Origin: Petroclostridium sp. X23
GTDB lineage: Bacteria > Bacillota > Clostridia > SK-Y3
NCBI RefSeq assembly: GCF_030013905.1
Contig: NZ_CP124862.1
Location: 496,001-560,000, forward strand
Reading direction: 5' to 3'
DNA length: 64,000 bases
Shown: one piece after another, positions 24,971-35,359 of the stretch
How positions within the stretch are numbered: the first letter of the stretch is position 1
How the letters are laid out: every line of letters starts with the position of its first letter
Notes under the pieces: generated by a model
Told to the model about the DNA's origin: nothing
Database searches by the model: none
Seen by the model: only the letters and a program-made list of their open reading frames with translations
Program-made: the position numbers and the translations under genes

Positions 24971-27900
24971 CTATCGTAATTCCGGAATAGAAGAATAAAC
25001 ATTGACAACAATATCCTTCTCAATAGTTATAGGAAAAACAATTCCTTCCGGTGATTGGGTATTAAAACTCAGCTTTACCGTATTTTTTAATGGAATCCTA
25101 TCACCATTTTCGTCACTGATAATCCCAATCTTTAATTCAACAATAAATACGTATCTCTTTATTTCGCCTTCATCATCATATGCAAACAAAATATCGCTAT
25201 TATTCTCATCCTTCAACATATATTTTACTTTAAGCACTTTAGAATCATTTCCGGCACCAGTCTCTCCATATCCGTCAGCTTCCTCATATATAACGTTAGT
25301 ATCATCAATTCCTGCACGAATATACACTGCTTCTCCATTTGCTTTGTATTCCTGCGGTACATAGAATACTTTATTACTGTACTCACCGGAATTCAAATCC
25401 ATCTGTAAAGCTACATCCTCCATATCAATCGTACTATTGAAATTTATATTATATTTGACTTTTTCACCACTAAGATATACCTCCGATTCGGCAAAATTAC
25501 TGTCAATTCTATTGGCATCAAAATCCATTTGATACTTTGTTAAGTCTATCGTAATACGGTCTGATTCATTTCCGTAATGACCTTCCCCATCTCTAGGTTT
25601 GATGGAAATCTGGAAAACGTTTGTAGTAGGTGCAAACTCAACTACCCCTGTTGTACTTTCTTTTACACTATTTCCATCCACAAGCAACTCATAATTCTCA
25701 GCAATGCCGTTACTGTCTAAAGTGTATGTAATAACGAGAACCTTGCTTCCATCTTCTCCTACTTTTATAGTAACCCCTGTTATTTGAGGCGTATCCATGG
25801 CACTAACTAACACGTCTTCCGTATTCGATTCTGTAGGCTTATCAAATTGATTATACGCAATCACTTGATAAGTATAGGTGTGCCCCAACTGTACATTTTC
25901 ATCTGCCCACTCAGTAATACTAGGATTTTTTTGAGTAAATACCAAAATACCGTCTTTATATATTTTATATTTTGTTGTGATATTCTCAGTATCGTGAAGG
26001 TCAACATTTAAAATCAGGTTTCTATCACCCACATTATAATCTGCCGTAATACTTGGTACCGGAGCACCTCTGAAATCTATATAAACAGATTCGTCATCAC
26101 CGGCAGAAAATGTATGACCGACATTATTTTGTGCAACTACTTTATAATAAATCTTTTCTGTACTGTTTTCAGTATATGTAAAACTGTTTCCGGTCTGAGA
26201 AGAAGGAATAACCTCTTCCCACTCACCTCCGGCAACCTTTTTATACAATTTGTAACTAACCTCCGGAAGCGTATCCGACGGTGTATATCCTATAGTCACA
26301 TCATATCCGCCATGACTATTTTCAGATGCCTGTGTGGCAATATCAATGTATTCCGGCAGCCTTAAATCAATCGTAGCTGTCATAAGATTGCTTTCCCAAC
26401 ATCCTACGCTACGTTCTTTATATCCCTTTACAACAACATAGTAGATTTTATCTTCCAAAACAGAGGCTTTATATATATAGTTATTTCCTTGCATCTGCAA
26501 ATAATGAGAACTATCCGCTTGTGACAAATTCAGAAAATCGTTGGATTGATCTATATTCCCAATTCTTTGCTTTAACATGTAAAATACATAGTCTTTCAAG
26601 CTGCTGTCCAGACCTGTATACTCCCTATCAAGATACTTCCTATCACCTTGGATATTTATCGGCATCATTGTTTCAATGTTTGAGATCACTTGGCCATCGA
26701 GCCAAAGTAAATAATAATCGGCATCCATATCTGCCCATTTAAAAACTATTTTACCGTTTTCAAATGAATATAGCAGTGAATACTCTGTTAGATCTATACT
26801 TACTTCATTTGACTCATTTTCTGCTCCCTCCGGATTGGCAACAACAATCTTATAAGTATATGAACCGTACTGACTAACGGTATCTGAAAACGCACCTGTT
26901 GCATCTGTAGATGTATCTATATACTGCCAGTTTCCGTCTACCCCATCTTTTCTATACAATTTATATACACTGTTCTCAACTTCAATATCCGAAGTATAAT
27001 ATAAAGTAACGTTAAATGGTCCGTGCCCCGTGATATCTACAGACTGGTTCAGTGTAACATCCGGAACGGGCAAAGGTTCCCCTGAGCCGGTTAAATATCC
27101 CGGTATTACACAGTTTACTTCTTTATAATTCACTTGAGAACTTCCGTTCAACTCTAATTTTTTAGATATCAAAGCCCCGTTGATTTTTGAACTGCCTTGC
27201 AGATGTACAAGTGCATTTGGGGCATACATCGCACCGGTAAAAGGCGTGCTTCCGCTCAAGTCTACTTTCGTCCCTCCTATAATTGCGTTTCCGGTTAGTC
27301 GGGCACTGCCAGATATGCTAAGCTTTGCATCCGGTGCATAGATATTCCCATAAATTTCCGTACTGCCTGATAAACTAATCGTACCGGTACCGGATACAAA
27401 AATATGCACATTATCGGAAGAACCTCCGCTATTTAACGTACTTGAACCGTTAACAGAAAATACTTGATCGGCAAATATAAAAAGTTTTCCGTTCCCAATC
27501 AAATTAATATGACCTTGGCTTAAATTTAACGTTCCTATCCTTAATACCCTTTGATCGTCTCCCACATCGATTGTCAGGCTGCCATTTCCAACCAGAGACA
27601 ATGAATCATAATAACCATCTTGTTCTATCGTATAAGACTGTCTTGGCCACTGTCCGACTGTCGGATCATTTAAATCTTCAAGGTTGTCCGGTGGTTCGGA
27701 AAAATTAGGCATCGTGAATGTTTTTGCATCATCCATATAATGAATACCGCCGGTTATGATCTTATTTCCATATCCGACATCTACACCATTCGGAATATAT
27801 AAGCTTCCTTTGATTTTACTGCTTCCGTTTATATTCAAATCCCTTGTATTCATGGCTGTATTACCGTTAATACTGCTGCTACCTGTCATCTCGATACGAT

Positions 27901-29197
27901 CTGTAGCATATACCGTATATTCAAAATCGATCACACCATCTTCGTTGGCAGTTCCTCCTAAATTGACACTGATTTGATTTGATTCACTCTGGGAACCATC
28001 AGGAATTACAACACCAATCTTATAGCTGTATGTACCGTAATTGCTCACTACATCTTCAAAAGCACCATTTGCATTTGTGGATGTCCCTAACAACTCCCAG
28101 ATTCCGGTTTTCCCTGTTTTTCTATATAAACTATAGATACTGTTTTCAACTACGATATCAGAAGTGTATTTTAATAAAATATTATAGGGATTATTGCCGC
28201 TAACTTGAACATCCTTGCTTAATGTAACGGTAGGAACTGTTGCAATCTCCCTCGCTTCAGTCAGATACCCCGGTATTATACAGTTAATCGGTTTATTATT
28301 CACATGGGAATTACCAACCAACTCCATTTTTTTGCATATCACGGCCCCGCTAATCTCAGAACTGCCATTTAGCTCCACCACTGCATTTGGTGAATACATT
28401 GCGCCAATAAATGGGGTATTTCCGCTTAAGTCCACTTCGGTTCCACCTATTACCGCATTACCAATCAATTGTGCGCTGCCCGCTATATTAAGGTCTGCAT
28501 ACGGCGCATAAATATTCCCATTGATCTTAGTGCTGCCAGACATGTTGACTGTGCCTGAACCGGATACAAAAATATGTACCTTATCGGAAGAACCTCCGCT
28601 ATTTAACGTACTTGAACCGTTAACAGAAAATACCTGATCGGCAAATATAAAGAGTTTTCCGCTTCCTACTAATTTTATATGACCTTGGCTTAAATCAAAA
28701 GTACCTATCCTTAATACTCTTTGGCCATCTCCCACATTGATTGTCAATTCACTATTTCCAACAAGAGATAACGAATCATACCAAGCATCTTGCTCTATGG
28801 TATACGATTGTATAGGCCAGTTTCCTATTGTCAGATCTTCCAACTTGATAAGATTGTCGGGAGCCTCGGAAAAACCGGGCATCGCAAATGTTTTTGCAGC
28901 ATCGGTATAATGAATGCCGCCGGTTATCTCTTGACTGCCGTATCCTACAGAATTTCCTTGTGGAAGATATAACCCTCCATTGATTTTACTGCTGCCGGTT
29001 ATATTCAAATTACCGGTATTCATCGCCGTATTTCCGTTAATGCTGCTGCTGCCGGTTAATTCGATACTGTCAGTGCTATAGACCGTATATTCAAAATTAA
29101 TAGTGTCGTCATTATCAGCGTATGCTATCGTCCAAATTCCTCCAAGGGTCATTAAAAACATTCCCAGTACCAAAAGAATTGATAAATATCTTTTCAT
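24971..29197 (-). CDS. Large secreted protein with duplicated repetitive module, fibronectin III-like domains; last gene of pilus operon
   Basis: 1408 residues with a signal peptide (about 1-27) rather than a prepilin leader. Two copies of a ~400-residue unit follow (about 30-425 and 425-835). Each has a repetitive Gly/Ser/Asn-rich stretch with short repeats such as GSSKING, VNGSSTLNSGGSSD and LSGSTPFTGAMYAPNA, resembling a beta-solenoid of the DUF7305/polymer-forming type, and then a fibronectin-III-like domain. FnIII-like domains continue to about 1195, and the last ~210 residues form a cohesin-like or Ig-like beta domain (YQMDFDANRIDSNFAESEVYLSGEKVKY). The two units are highly similar, a recent internal duplication. 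It ends the pilus operon, 75 bp after the PilX-like gene, so a role as pilus-associated adhesin is inferred. Confidence 0.8.
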   Translation of the reverse strand: MKRYLSILLVLGMFLMTLGGIWTIAYADNDDTINFEYTVYSTDSIELTGSSSINGNTAMNTGNLNITGSSKINGGLYLPQGNSVGYGSQEITGGIHYTDAAKTFAMPGFSEAPDNLIKLEDLTIGNWPIQSYTIEQDAWYDSLSLVGNSELTINVGDGQRVLRIGTFDLSQGHIKLVGSGKLFIFADQVFSVNGSSTLNSGGSSDKVHIFVSGSGTVNMSGSTKINGNIYAPYADLNIAGSAQLIGNAVIGGTEVDLSGNTPFIGAMYSPNAVVELNGSSEISGAVICKKMELVGNSHVNNKPINCIIPGYLTEAREIATVPTVTLSKDVQVSGNNPYNILLKYTSDIVVENSIYSLYRKTGKTGIWELLGTSTNANGAFEDVVSNYGTYSYKIGVVIPDGSQSESNQISVNLGGTANEDGVIDFEYTVYATDRIEMTGSSSINGNTAMNTRDLNINGSSKIKGSLYIPNGVDVGYGNKIITGGIHYMDDAKTFTMPNFSEPPDNLEDLNDPTVGQWPRQSYTIEQDGYYDSLSLVGNGSLTIDVGDDQRVLRIGTLNLSQGHINLIGNGKLFIFADQVFSVNGSSTLNSGGSSDNVHIFVSGTGTISLSGSTEIYGNIYAPDAKLSISGSARLTGNAIIGGTKVDLSGSTPFTGAMYAPNALVHLQGSSKINGALISKKLELNGSSQVNYKEVNCVIPGYLTGSGEPLPVPDVTLNQSVDITGHGPFNVTLYYTSDIEVENSVYKLYRKDGVDGNWQYIDTSTDATGAFSDTVSQYGSYTYKIVVANPEGAENESNEVSIDLTEYSLLYSFENGKIVFKWADMDADYYLLWLDGQVISNIETMMPINIQGDRKYLDREYTGLDSSLKDYVFYMLKQRIGNIDQSNDFLNLSQADSSHYLQMQGNNYIYKASVLEDKIYYVVVKGYKERSVGCWESNLMTATIDLRLPEYIDIATQASENSHGGYDVTIGYTPSDTLPEVSYKLYKKVAGGEWEEVIPSSQTGNSFTYTENSTEKIYYKVVAQNNVGHTFSAGDDESVYIDFRGAPVPSITADYNVGDRNLILNVDLHDTENITTKYKIYKDGILVFTQKNPSITEWADENVQLGHTYTYQVIAYNQFDKPTESNTEDVLVSAMDTPQITGVTIKVGEDGSKVLVITYTLDSNGIAENYELLVDGNSVKESTTGVVEFAPTTNVFQISIKPRDGEGHYGNESDRITIDLTKYQMDFDANRIDSNFAESEVYLSGEKVKYNINFNSTIDMEDVALQMDLNSGEYSNKVFYVPQEYKANGEAVYIRAGIDDTNVIYEEADGYGETGAGNDSKVLKVKYMLKDENNSDILFAYDDEGEIKRYVFIVELKIGIISDENGDRIPLKNTVKLSFNTQSPEGIVFPITIEKDIVVNVYSSIPELR

Positions 29198-29273
29198 ATG
29201 CCCTTATCCGACTAATTACTATTAAATAATTCTATTAATCGGACCTTTACCTCCTTCTATTCACTTATTTTCA

Positions 29274-31628
29274 TTAGTTAACTTCTTTCCAGTCTACCAG
29301 CTTAATATTTCTTGTCGCCTGTATACCAATCTCAATGTCCGAAGCTTGTAAATCCAAGATGCTATTTCCTTTATGGAAAAAATCTCTTAATGTACTATCT
29401 CTGTTTGTAACTGTTTTTACTGTTTCTTCATCGTAAGTGATAGTCTTTTCACCGTCACCGTAAAAAACGATATTTCCTTTTGAAACAATTGCACCGGTAA
29501 ACTCTATATTACTATCAGAAGAAATGTATAGATCACCAATTGTAAAAATGATACCTCTTCTTCCATCAATGTCGCTGCCATCAAGGTGAACCGGCGCATT
29601 CATTGTATCGACGTAATAGAGTTCCTCGCCCGTGTCACTCAAATTATCATATACACCGCTGTCTCCAATTGTTGATGCAACCAATTCACTAAATTCCGAA
29701 TCGGTACCTATATCTTTATATCGGCTATCATCTTTATCTTGTTGAATCCATGTTGATTTATTAAATGTTTTTTCCCAATTTTCCCCCGAAAACTCATCTT
29801 CTTGATACAAGTGTACTACTTTTGTTGTACCATCCATAGATGTTATTGTTAAATTATTATCAGGGTCAGTATAAGTCTCATTTCCTGCTGCATCAATCGC
29901 TTTAGCACCTATACCATTTCCACCCTTTGTGATGACATATCCATCAGTAAAAATAATACCGGGCGCATAAATATTAAGTAGTGTGTTAGTGCCTAATATA
30001 ACCCCGCTTTTATTAATAATATTTCTAAAATCATTATGGGTACTATATCCGGTAGCAAAATGTGCTGTTCTAGTATTATTATCACTATTAGGCTGTTCTG
30101 CTTCCCTATTTACCGGATCGATTGAATCCATTCCCCAGTACATCTTAATCGGTGACCATTTATTAGGATTAAAATCTTCCGGATTATCTCCAACTATATT
30201 TTTAAAACCCTCATCTATGAGGCTATCATTAAGAATAAACCTATAAGCGTTATAATTTTGACCTATAGATACACTCTCACCAGTCTTATAAGGCACACGG
30301 ATATCTTTGCTGCCATCATTCCAAATAGTAAATATATATTCGACATAGATCTTTCCTCCGATGAATACATCTCCCAGTACGCGTATAATAGAAGATGTGT
30401 CATTTAAAATAATCCCGGAACTTTTATTATATTCATAACTATTGTAGCCGCCTTGCATAAACCCATAAAAATTACCGTTAACATCTAGTTCGCTGTTAGA
30501 GCCATATACCGATAGATCATTAAATGCGTATACATCACCATCAATATCAATAGTGCTGTTATCCCCGGCAGTATCTATCTGTACCGACTGGCAATAAGCG
30601 TTTCCTGTGATATTAATATTGGAGCCTTCTGCATCACTCCCGTAGGCGGTATGTATATTGGCACGGGTCTTCACATCTCCTGTAACGGTAAGTTTTCCAC
30701 TAAGTTTTCCGTCGGCAGGGACAGGTATTTCATCGGTGATCCCGTACAATACTCCTTCACTTCCTGTAATAGTAGGTTCAATCCCTGCAACCACTCCTCC
30801 GTATTTATAACCTGAACTATTATCGTCAGCTAGGTTTCCATAGGCATAAACAGTTGTATCCGCGCCGCCGTCACCTTGAACTGTTACTTCACCTTGAAGT
30901 GCTACCAAACTTGATTCAGTAGTAATAGCCCTCATCCAAATGGGATTCTTTCTTCTAACTAATGATTTTTTTATTGGTATTTGCTCTTGTTTTTTTAGAA
31001 ACTCAAACTCTGCCTGTATTTTTTTCTCAATGTCATGCGGATCCGATACTACCTGAACTTTCATTTTAAGCGATCCATCTACGTGATCACTTCCCGGATA
31101 AACAGGAAAAGATTGTATCACTATTTCTTCTAGATCTCCCATTGGGTCAGCCATCCAACTGTTAAATTCAGCTTCTAATATATTCCTTAAACTATTACTA
31201 TCTTTCAATTCATATCCAGTCTCGCCGGTCACATATTTATTGAACGCATCCTTGTACTCTTTCAGCAGTTGTTCTTCTATCTTTTTTGCAAGCTCTTGTT
31301 CGTCAATGGTAAGTTCGCCAGTAATCCGGTTGGTATAAAGAAGATATACCGCTTCAACGATCTCATCTTTATGGCTTTCTATATATCCCTTTGCTTTTTT
31401 CTGGACAAGAACAGTTTGTTCTTCCAATAAGTTATTAACTCTCTCTATCCATCCGTCAGCTTTATAAAATGAGCCGTTTCCCCTGATATATGAAGCGTTC
31501 ATCGCATAATTTGCAGTAACTGCAAACAACAGAGCAGAACCAAGTATCATGAGGACAGTCATAATCATCAATACAAGTACAAAAACAGAACCTTGACGGT
31601 TAGAATATTTTTTGACAAATCCCATCAT
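29274..31628 (-). CDS. PilX-like pilus protein with long repetitive passenger
   Basis: 784 residues. The N-terminus NRQGSVFVLVLMIMTVLMILGSALLFAVTAN is prepilin/PilX-like, with G|S at the predicted cleavage but no Glu at position 5. A helical region (about 45-200) follows. Then comes a long Gly/Asp/Asn-rich stretch with short turns such as GNAYCQSVQIDTAGDNSTIDIDG and YGSNSELDVNGNFYGF, a DUF7305-like beta-solenoid shared in style with the 1408-residue neighbour. Lies 10 bp after the PilV-like gene. A minor tip or surface pilin carrying an adhesive solenoid is the best reading; family assignment is moderate. Confidence 0.78.
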   Translation of the reverse strand: MMGFVKKYSNRQGSVFVLVLMIMTVLMILGSALLFAVTANYAMNASYIRGNGSFYKADGWIERVNNLLEEQTVLVQKKAKGYIESHKDEIVEAVYLLYTNRITGELTIDEQELAKKIEEQLLKEYKDAFNKYVTGETGYELKDSNSLRNILEAEFNSWMADPMGDLEEIVIQSFPVYPGSDHVDGSLKMKVQVVSDPHDIEKKIQAEFEFLKKQEQIPIKKSLVRRKNPIWMRAITTESSLVALQGEVTVQGDGGADTTVYAYGNLADDNSSGYKYGGVVAGIEPTITGSEGVLYGITDEIPVPADGKLSGKLTVTGDVKTRANIHTAYGSDAEGSNINITGNAYCQSVQIDTAGDNSTIDIDGDVYAFNDLSVYGSNSELDVNGNFYGFMQGGYNSYEYNKSSGIILNDTSSIIRVLGDVFIGGKIYVEYIFTIWNDGSKDIRVPYKTGESVSIGQNYNAYRFILNDSLIDEGFKNIVGDNPEDFNPNKWSPIKMYWGMDSIDPVNREAEQPNSDNNTRTAHFATGYSTHNDFRNIINKSGVILGTNTLLNIYAPGIIFTDGYVITKGGNGIGAKAIDAAGNETYTDPDNNLTITSMDGTTKVVHLYQEDEFSGENWEKTFNKSTWIQQDKDDSRYKDIGTDSEFSELVASTIGDSGVYDNLSDTGEELYYVDTMNAPVHLDGSDIDGRRGIIFTIGDLYISSDSNIEFTGAIVSKGNIVFYGDGEKTITYDEETVKTVTNRDSTLRDFFHKGNSILDLQASDIEIGIQATRNIKLVDWKEVN

Positions 31629-31637
31629 TTCACCAAC

Positions 31638-32447
31638 CTATTTATAGAGCATCCTTTGTGTTTCAAGCTGCACTTCATACTGTGTCAACGTATCTCTTAC
31701 AATAATTGTAATATCATATACCGAAAGTTCGTCATACTCGCTGGTGTCACTGCTTAAAGCCCCATATATCGTTATATTTCCGTTTAAACTGGATACATCG
31801 ATATTGCCGTCATCATTATAAATGTTAACATTGATATTATTGTTGGTTTGATTGTTTATTGTAAAATTAAACACATCATTAAGATCTTGCTCAAGAATAA
31901 TTTGAACATCAGAAACAGTAACTCCAGTATTTTCTATATTAACACTTCCTGTTCCATCCTTATATTCATATCCTAAACTATCAGAAATAATCAGGTCTCT
32001 TTCGTTCTGTCCCAATAAGTCGAATTCACTATCGACATTTGATCCGTCATCATCGATAACTTCAACGGTGTTGCCTATCCGTATTGTTAACGTCGTTTCA
32101 TCCGTTAATCCATCTATACGGGGATCCCTAACTTCAATACCGGTTGACGATTCATTCACGACCTCGTACACTTCGAACCTGCCGTCAACCGTTCCAACAA
32201 GGCTTTCCCCTGTTGTTGCCGTTAATGAATTTATATTTTTATACAATTCCATATAGCGCTGGGCAATTGTAAGCGCCTGAAGCCTTATTTCCGCTTCATG
32301 GTCTGTTCTAATGGAAGATATAAACATGCTTGCTAACGGTGTCACAATGACACCTAAAATTGCGATAGAAACAAGCACTTCTACCAGTGACATTCCCCAG
32401 TCTTCAACTAACACATTCTTGATCTGTTTGCTTTTTTCATTATTCAT
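31638..32447 (-). CDS. PilV-like minor pseudopilin
   Basis: 269 residues with the type IV N-methylation signature after an 18-residue leader: WG|MSLVEVLVSIAILGVIVTPL, with Glu-5. The C-terminal part is beta-rich with many Asn/Asp/Thr residues. ATG 32447 overlaps the pilO stop by 8 bp; a TTG at 32453 is also possible but has poorer spacing. Predicted to be processed by the PilD encoded upstream in the operon. Confidence 0.85.
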   Translation of the reverse strand: MNNEKSKQIKNVLVEDWGMSLVEVLVSIAILGVIVTPLASMFISSIRTDHEAEIRLQALTIAQRYMELYKNINSLTATTGESLVGTVDGRFEVYEVVNESSTGIEVRDPRIDGLTDETTLTIRIGNTVEVIDDDGSNVDSEFDLLGQNERDLIISDSLGYEYKDGTGSVNIENTGVTVSDVQIILEQDLNDVFNFTINNQTNNNINVNIYNDDGNIDVSSLNGNITIYGALSSDTSEYDELSVYDITIIVRDTLTQYEVQLETQRMLYK

Positions 32448-33672
32448 TGACAATCCCTACATCACCGTTTTTTACCGATATTTTGGCTCTCGGCCTCTGA
32501 CTGTCATCTTTCTGTTGAACAATAAGCTTAATGGGAGCATTATTATATATATCAATATTCGCCCCCGCCAAGTCCTTGTCATCCAATCTATCTTTGGAAG
32601 ATATTTTTAATATCATATAGTCTTCATTCTGAGGTACAAACTCTTGATATTTGCTCTCGTCTTTCGGATAAGCGCCATAAGTTGTCTTATATCTGTACAG
32701 ATACTTTCCATCCTTATAATCTATATGAAACTCAACCTTTTCCACGCCGTTCCCGTCACCGTAAACGGTAGAATTTATTTTTCCGCTTTTATACATGATT
32801 ACGGTAGGTACATCATGATTGCTGGGCCCCAATGAAATATAAAAATCATGGACAGTTTCAATACTTTTACTTTCTTTCTCAGATTCTTCTTGATCATCTT
32901 GACCGGCAAGTACTACACCGGTATTTTGGCGTAATTCTATATATCCTTCAAAAGGCTCAAATATATTGTCCTTCCCTTGCTTAACATCTGACTCCCAACC
33001 GGGTACTTTCCGGGTACTGTCTTTAAAACCGTAAAAAGTCAGTTTTAAACTGCCCGATAATGTATCTTGCAGATCTTTAGAAAAAGTGATATCCGAAACA
33101 ATCACTTTCTGTTCGAAATCCATTACCTTGGCCAGAAAATCTTTCATTTGGTCATAGCTAGCCGTATAATTAGTCTTTACTTCCATCGTGATCCCAGTGT
33201 TATTAGGAATTTTCCCCTCTTCCTCAGTTTTCTTTTCATCCTTCTGAGCATCATCACTCGGAAGCACCTCTTCCAGTATTTTTTGCTGCAGCGTTGGCTC
33301 AGTTTTCTTTTGAGTACTTTCGGAAGTCATCGACGCAACCTCTGAAAAAGACAAATCTTTTAGCTTCACCCCGGTAATATCACCCAACTCTTTTATAATG
33401 ATGATCGCCTTATCCTGATAGATATCCGGCGGCAGCAGGCTGCTCAACTTATCCATCTCATAACGAAGGATTTTCATCTGGGCCTCCACTTTGCTTTTTT
33501 GGGCAGATTTTCCTTGTAGTGTATTGTAATTTGTTTCAAGTTTTAGGACTTCATCTTTTAATGTATTCAATTTTTTTACAAAAGGAGTATAAACATAAAA
33601 ATATGTGATCGCCAGTACACCTATTAACCCAAGGAGTACCAGCAGCTTTTTGTCTTTATCAGATAAACTCAT
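32440..33672 (-). CDS. pilO: Type IV pilus assembly protein PilO-like
   Basis: Alignment-complex inner-membrane protein that partners PilN and PilM. 410 residues, longer than typical PilO: cytosolic SDKDKK, one membrane helix (LLVLLGLIGVLAITYFYVY), a coiled coil (about 30-80; LKDEVLKLETNYNTLQGKSAQ), the PilO ferredoxin-like domain (about 80-215) with an acidic linker, and an extra C-terminal beta domain (about 230-405) not seen in short PilO proteins. It sits directly downstream of pilN. Confidence 0.85.
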   Translation of the reverse strand: MSLSDKDKKLLVLLGLIGVLAITYFYVYTPFVKKLNTLKDEVLKLETNYNTLQGKSAQKSKVEAQMKILRYEMDKLSSLLPPDIYQDKAIIIIKELGDITGVKLKDLSFSEVASMTSESTQKKTEPTLQQKILEEVLPSDDAQKDEKKTEEEGKIPNNTGITMEVKTNYTASYDQMKDFLAKVMDFEQKVIVSDITFSKDLQDTLSGSLKLTFYGFKDSTRKVPGWESDVKQGKDNIFEPFEGYIELRQNTGVVLAGQDDQEESEKESKSIETVHDFYISLGPSNHDVPTVIMYKSGKINSTVYGDGNGVEKVEFHIDYKDGKYLYRYKTTYGAYPKDESKYQEFVPQNEDYMILKISSKDRLDDKDLAGANIDIYNNAPIKLIVQQKDDSQRPRAKISVKNGDVGIVNE

Positions 33673-33675
33673 ACA

Positions 33676-34254
33676 CTAGTTTCCCTTCACCGTTTTTAAA
33701 GTACAACTCATATTGAACTGGTAGGTTTCATCAGTACCCTGGTCGGCATTCCCTTGTTTGGCAGCTTGATTCCCTTTCACGTTAGAAACAAATACCTTGT
33801 CAAACAGCCCGATCTGTCTCATACTACGTATAAAATCGGCAACCACCACATCGCTTTTCGCAACACCGGTGATATTTACACTATCTCCGGATACCGCCAG
33901 TGACATCAAAAATAAATCATCGGGGATAACTTTTTCGGTACTCTCAATGATTTCAAGTATATTAAGTTCTTGGGTCTGAATGGTGTTCAACACATTCATT
34001 CGCAGTTTCAATTTCTCTTGCTCCAAAGCTAACTGCTTTTCACTTTCCAAAACCTTCTGCAATTCCGGCATACTTTGTTGCAGGAATTCTTTCTTACTTT
34101 TGAGCTGAAGCATTTCATTAAACGGAATCAGCAGTAAAGAAAAGGCCGAAACAGCCACAAAAATGGCTATTAATATTATAAGGTTTGTCCTTTCACGGCT
34201 TTTCCTTTGTTTTATAACTCTTTGCGGCAATAAGTTCAAATCTTTTACAACCAA
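33676..34254 (-). CDS. pilN: Type IV pilus assembly protein PilN
   Basis: 192 residues with the PilN N-terminal peptide DLNLLPQR (binds PilM), one membrane helix (LIILIAIFVAVSAFSLLLI), a coiled coil (LQQSMPELQKVLESEKQLALEQEKL region), and the PilN fold near the C-terminus (VSGDSVNITGVAKSDVVVADFIRSM). TTG 34254 is the probable start, with GGAGTTGATATGA upstream. Lies 14 bp after pilM and 3 bp before pilO. Confidence 0.93.
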   Translation of the reverse strand: MVVKDLNLLPQRVIKQRKSRERTNLIILIAIFVAVSAFSLLLIPFNEMLQLKSKKEFLQQSMPELQKVLESEKQLALEQEKLKLRMNVLNTIQTQELNILEIIESTEKVIPDDLFLMSLAVSGDSVNITGVAKSDVVVADFIRSMRQIGLFDKVFVSNVKGNQAAKQGNADQGTDETYQFNMSCTLKTVKGN

Positions 34255-34268
34255 TCATATCAACTCCA

Positions 34269-35345
34269 CTACTTTGTAAGTACAGCGCCTAAACAATTTG
34301 CAAAATATATTTGTGAATGTTTGAAATCTTCCATTTTTTTCGAATAGTGCGTCGTTTTAAATTCCGGTATCCTTTCCACAGGAGTATTAAAAGCGAACTG
34401 TAAATAGGATTCAAGTCCCTGCACCTGACATCCTCCCCCCATCAAATAAATTTGATCGATATGGTTGCCCGTGCTTCGGGAATTATAAAAATCAAAAAAC
34501 CGACTCACATCATCAATAAAAGTAAGCAGTGTCGCCCGGATACTTTCGCTGATAACGGCTGCCTCTTGGCTGTCCGGCTCATCATCGGAAGATATAATGG
34601 CAGCCTTGTTGATTTTCAGCTTTTCTGCTTCTTCAAATGTTAACCCCAGATTGTTGGCAATCATATTGGTAAAATCCTGGCTGCCATAGAATAAAATCCT
34701 GTTAAATTGAAAGCTGCCCTTCGAAATGATAGATACAGTGGTTGTCTTATACCCCATATCCAAGATAGCTACTGTTTTATCAAGAATTTCTTTATCCTTT
34801 TTGCCTACTTCCTTCATTTCTGCGGTAACAAATTTCACAATGCTGTTGCCCACGAAATCGATTGAAAAAATGTTTAACCCGCATAACGAAGCCAATTCCA
34901 TATAACCTTCTATAATTGCAACAGGAACCGCAACCAGCAGTATCCTATATTGCGCACCCTTATCTATCTTTATTTCTTCGAGTATTTTATAGTCCAATAC
35001 ATAACTATCGATATTGACCGGAAAATACTGGGCCGATTCCATTTCAATAATACTTTTCAATTCCTTGGATCCGGCCTTGGGAAGTACCACTTCTCTGGTA
35101 ATGATAGACGTCCCTGAAATGGTGAATACTACATTTTTCTCCTTAATCTTTTTTTCCTGCAGCGCCAGATTAATAGACTGTGCAAGAACATCTATATTCG
35201 AAAGCTTTCCATCCTCTATCACATTGGGAGGTGTTGGAACCATGGTATATGCTTTTATATTCATTTTACTGCCCATTGGTGCTACTTGTATAATCTTTGT
35301 ATTAAATGCACCTATATCCAGTGCTAAAAATTGAGGAAAAATCAA
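34269..35345 (-). CDS. pilM: Type IV pilus assembly ATPase-like protein PilM
   Basis: Actin-like cytosolic ATP-binding protein of the alignment complex that recruits PilN. 358 residues with FLALDIGAFNTKIIQV (phosphate-1), KTVAILDMGYKTTTVSII (phosphate-2) and DQIYLMGGGCQVQGL (adenosine) motifs. The start is TTG 35345 with GGAGTGG upstream; no ATG is available. Usual pilM-pilN-pilO order. Confidence 0.95.
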   Translation of the reverse strand: MIFPQFLALDIGAFNTKIIQVAPMGSKMNIKAYTMVPTPPNVIEDGKLSNIDVLAQSINLALQEKKIKEKNVVFTISGTSIITREVVLPKAGSKELKSIIEMESAQYFPVNIDSYVLDYKILEEIKIDKGAQYRILLVAVPVAIIEGYMELASLCGLNIFSIDFVGNSIVKFVTAEMKEVGKKDKEILDKTVAILDMGYKTTTVSIISKGSFQFNRILFYGSQDFTNMIANNLGLTFEEAEKLKINKAAIISSDDEPDSQEAAVISESIRATLLTFIDDVSRFFDFYNSRSTGNHIDQIYLMGGGCQVQGLESYLQFAFNTPVERIPEFKTTHYSKKMEDFKHSQIYFANCLGAVLTK

Positions 35346-35359
35346 ATTGATCCACTCCG

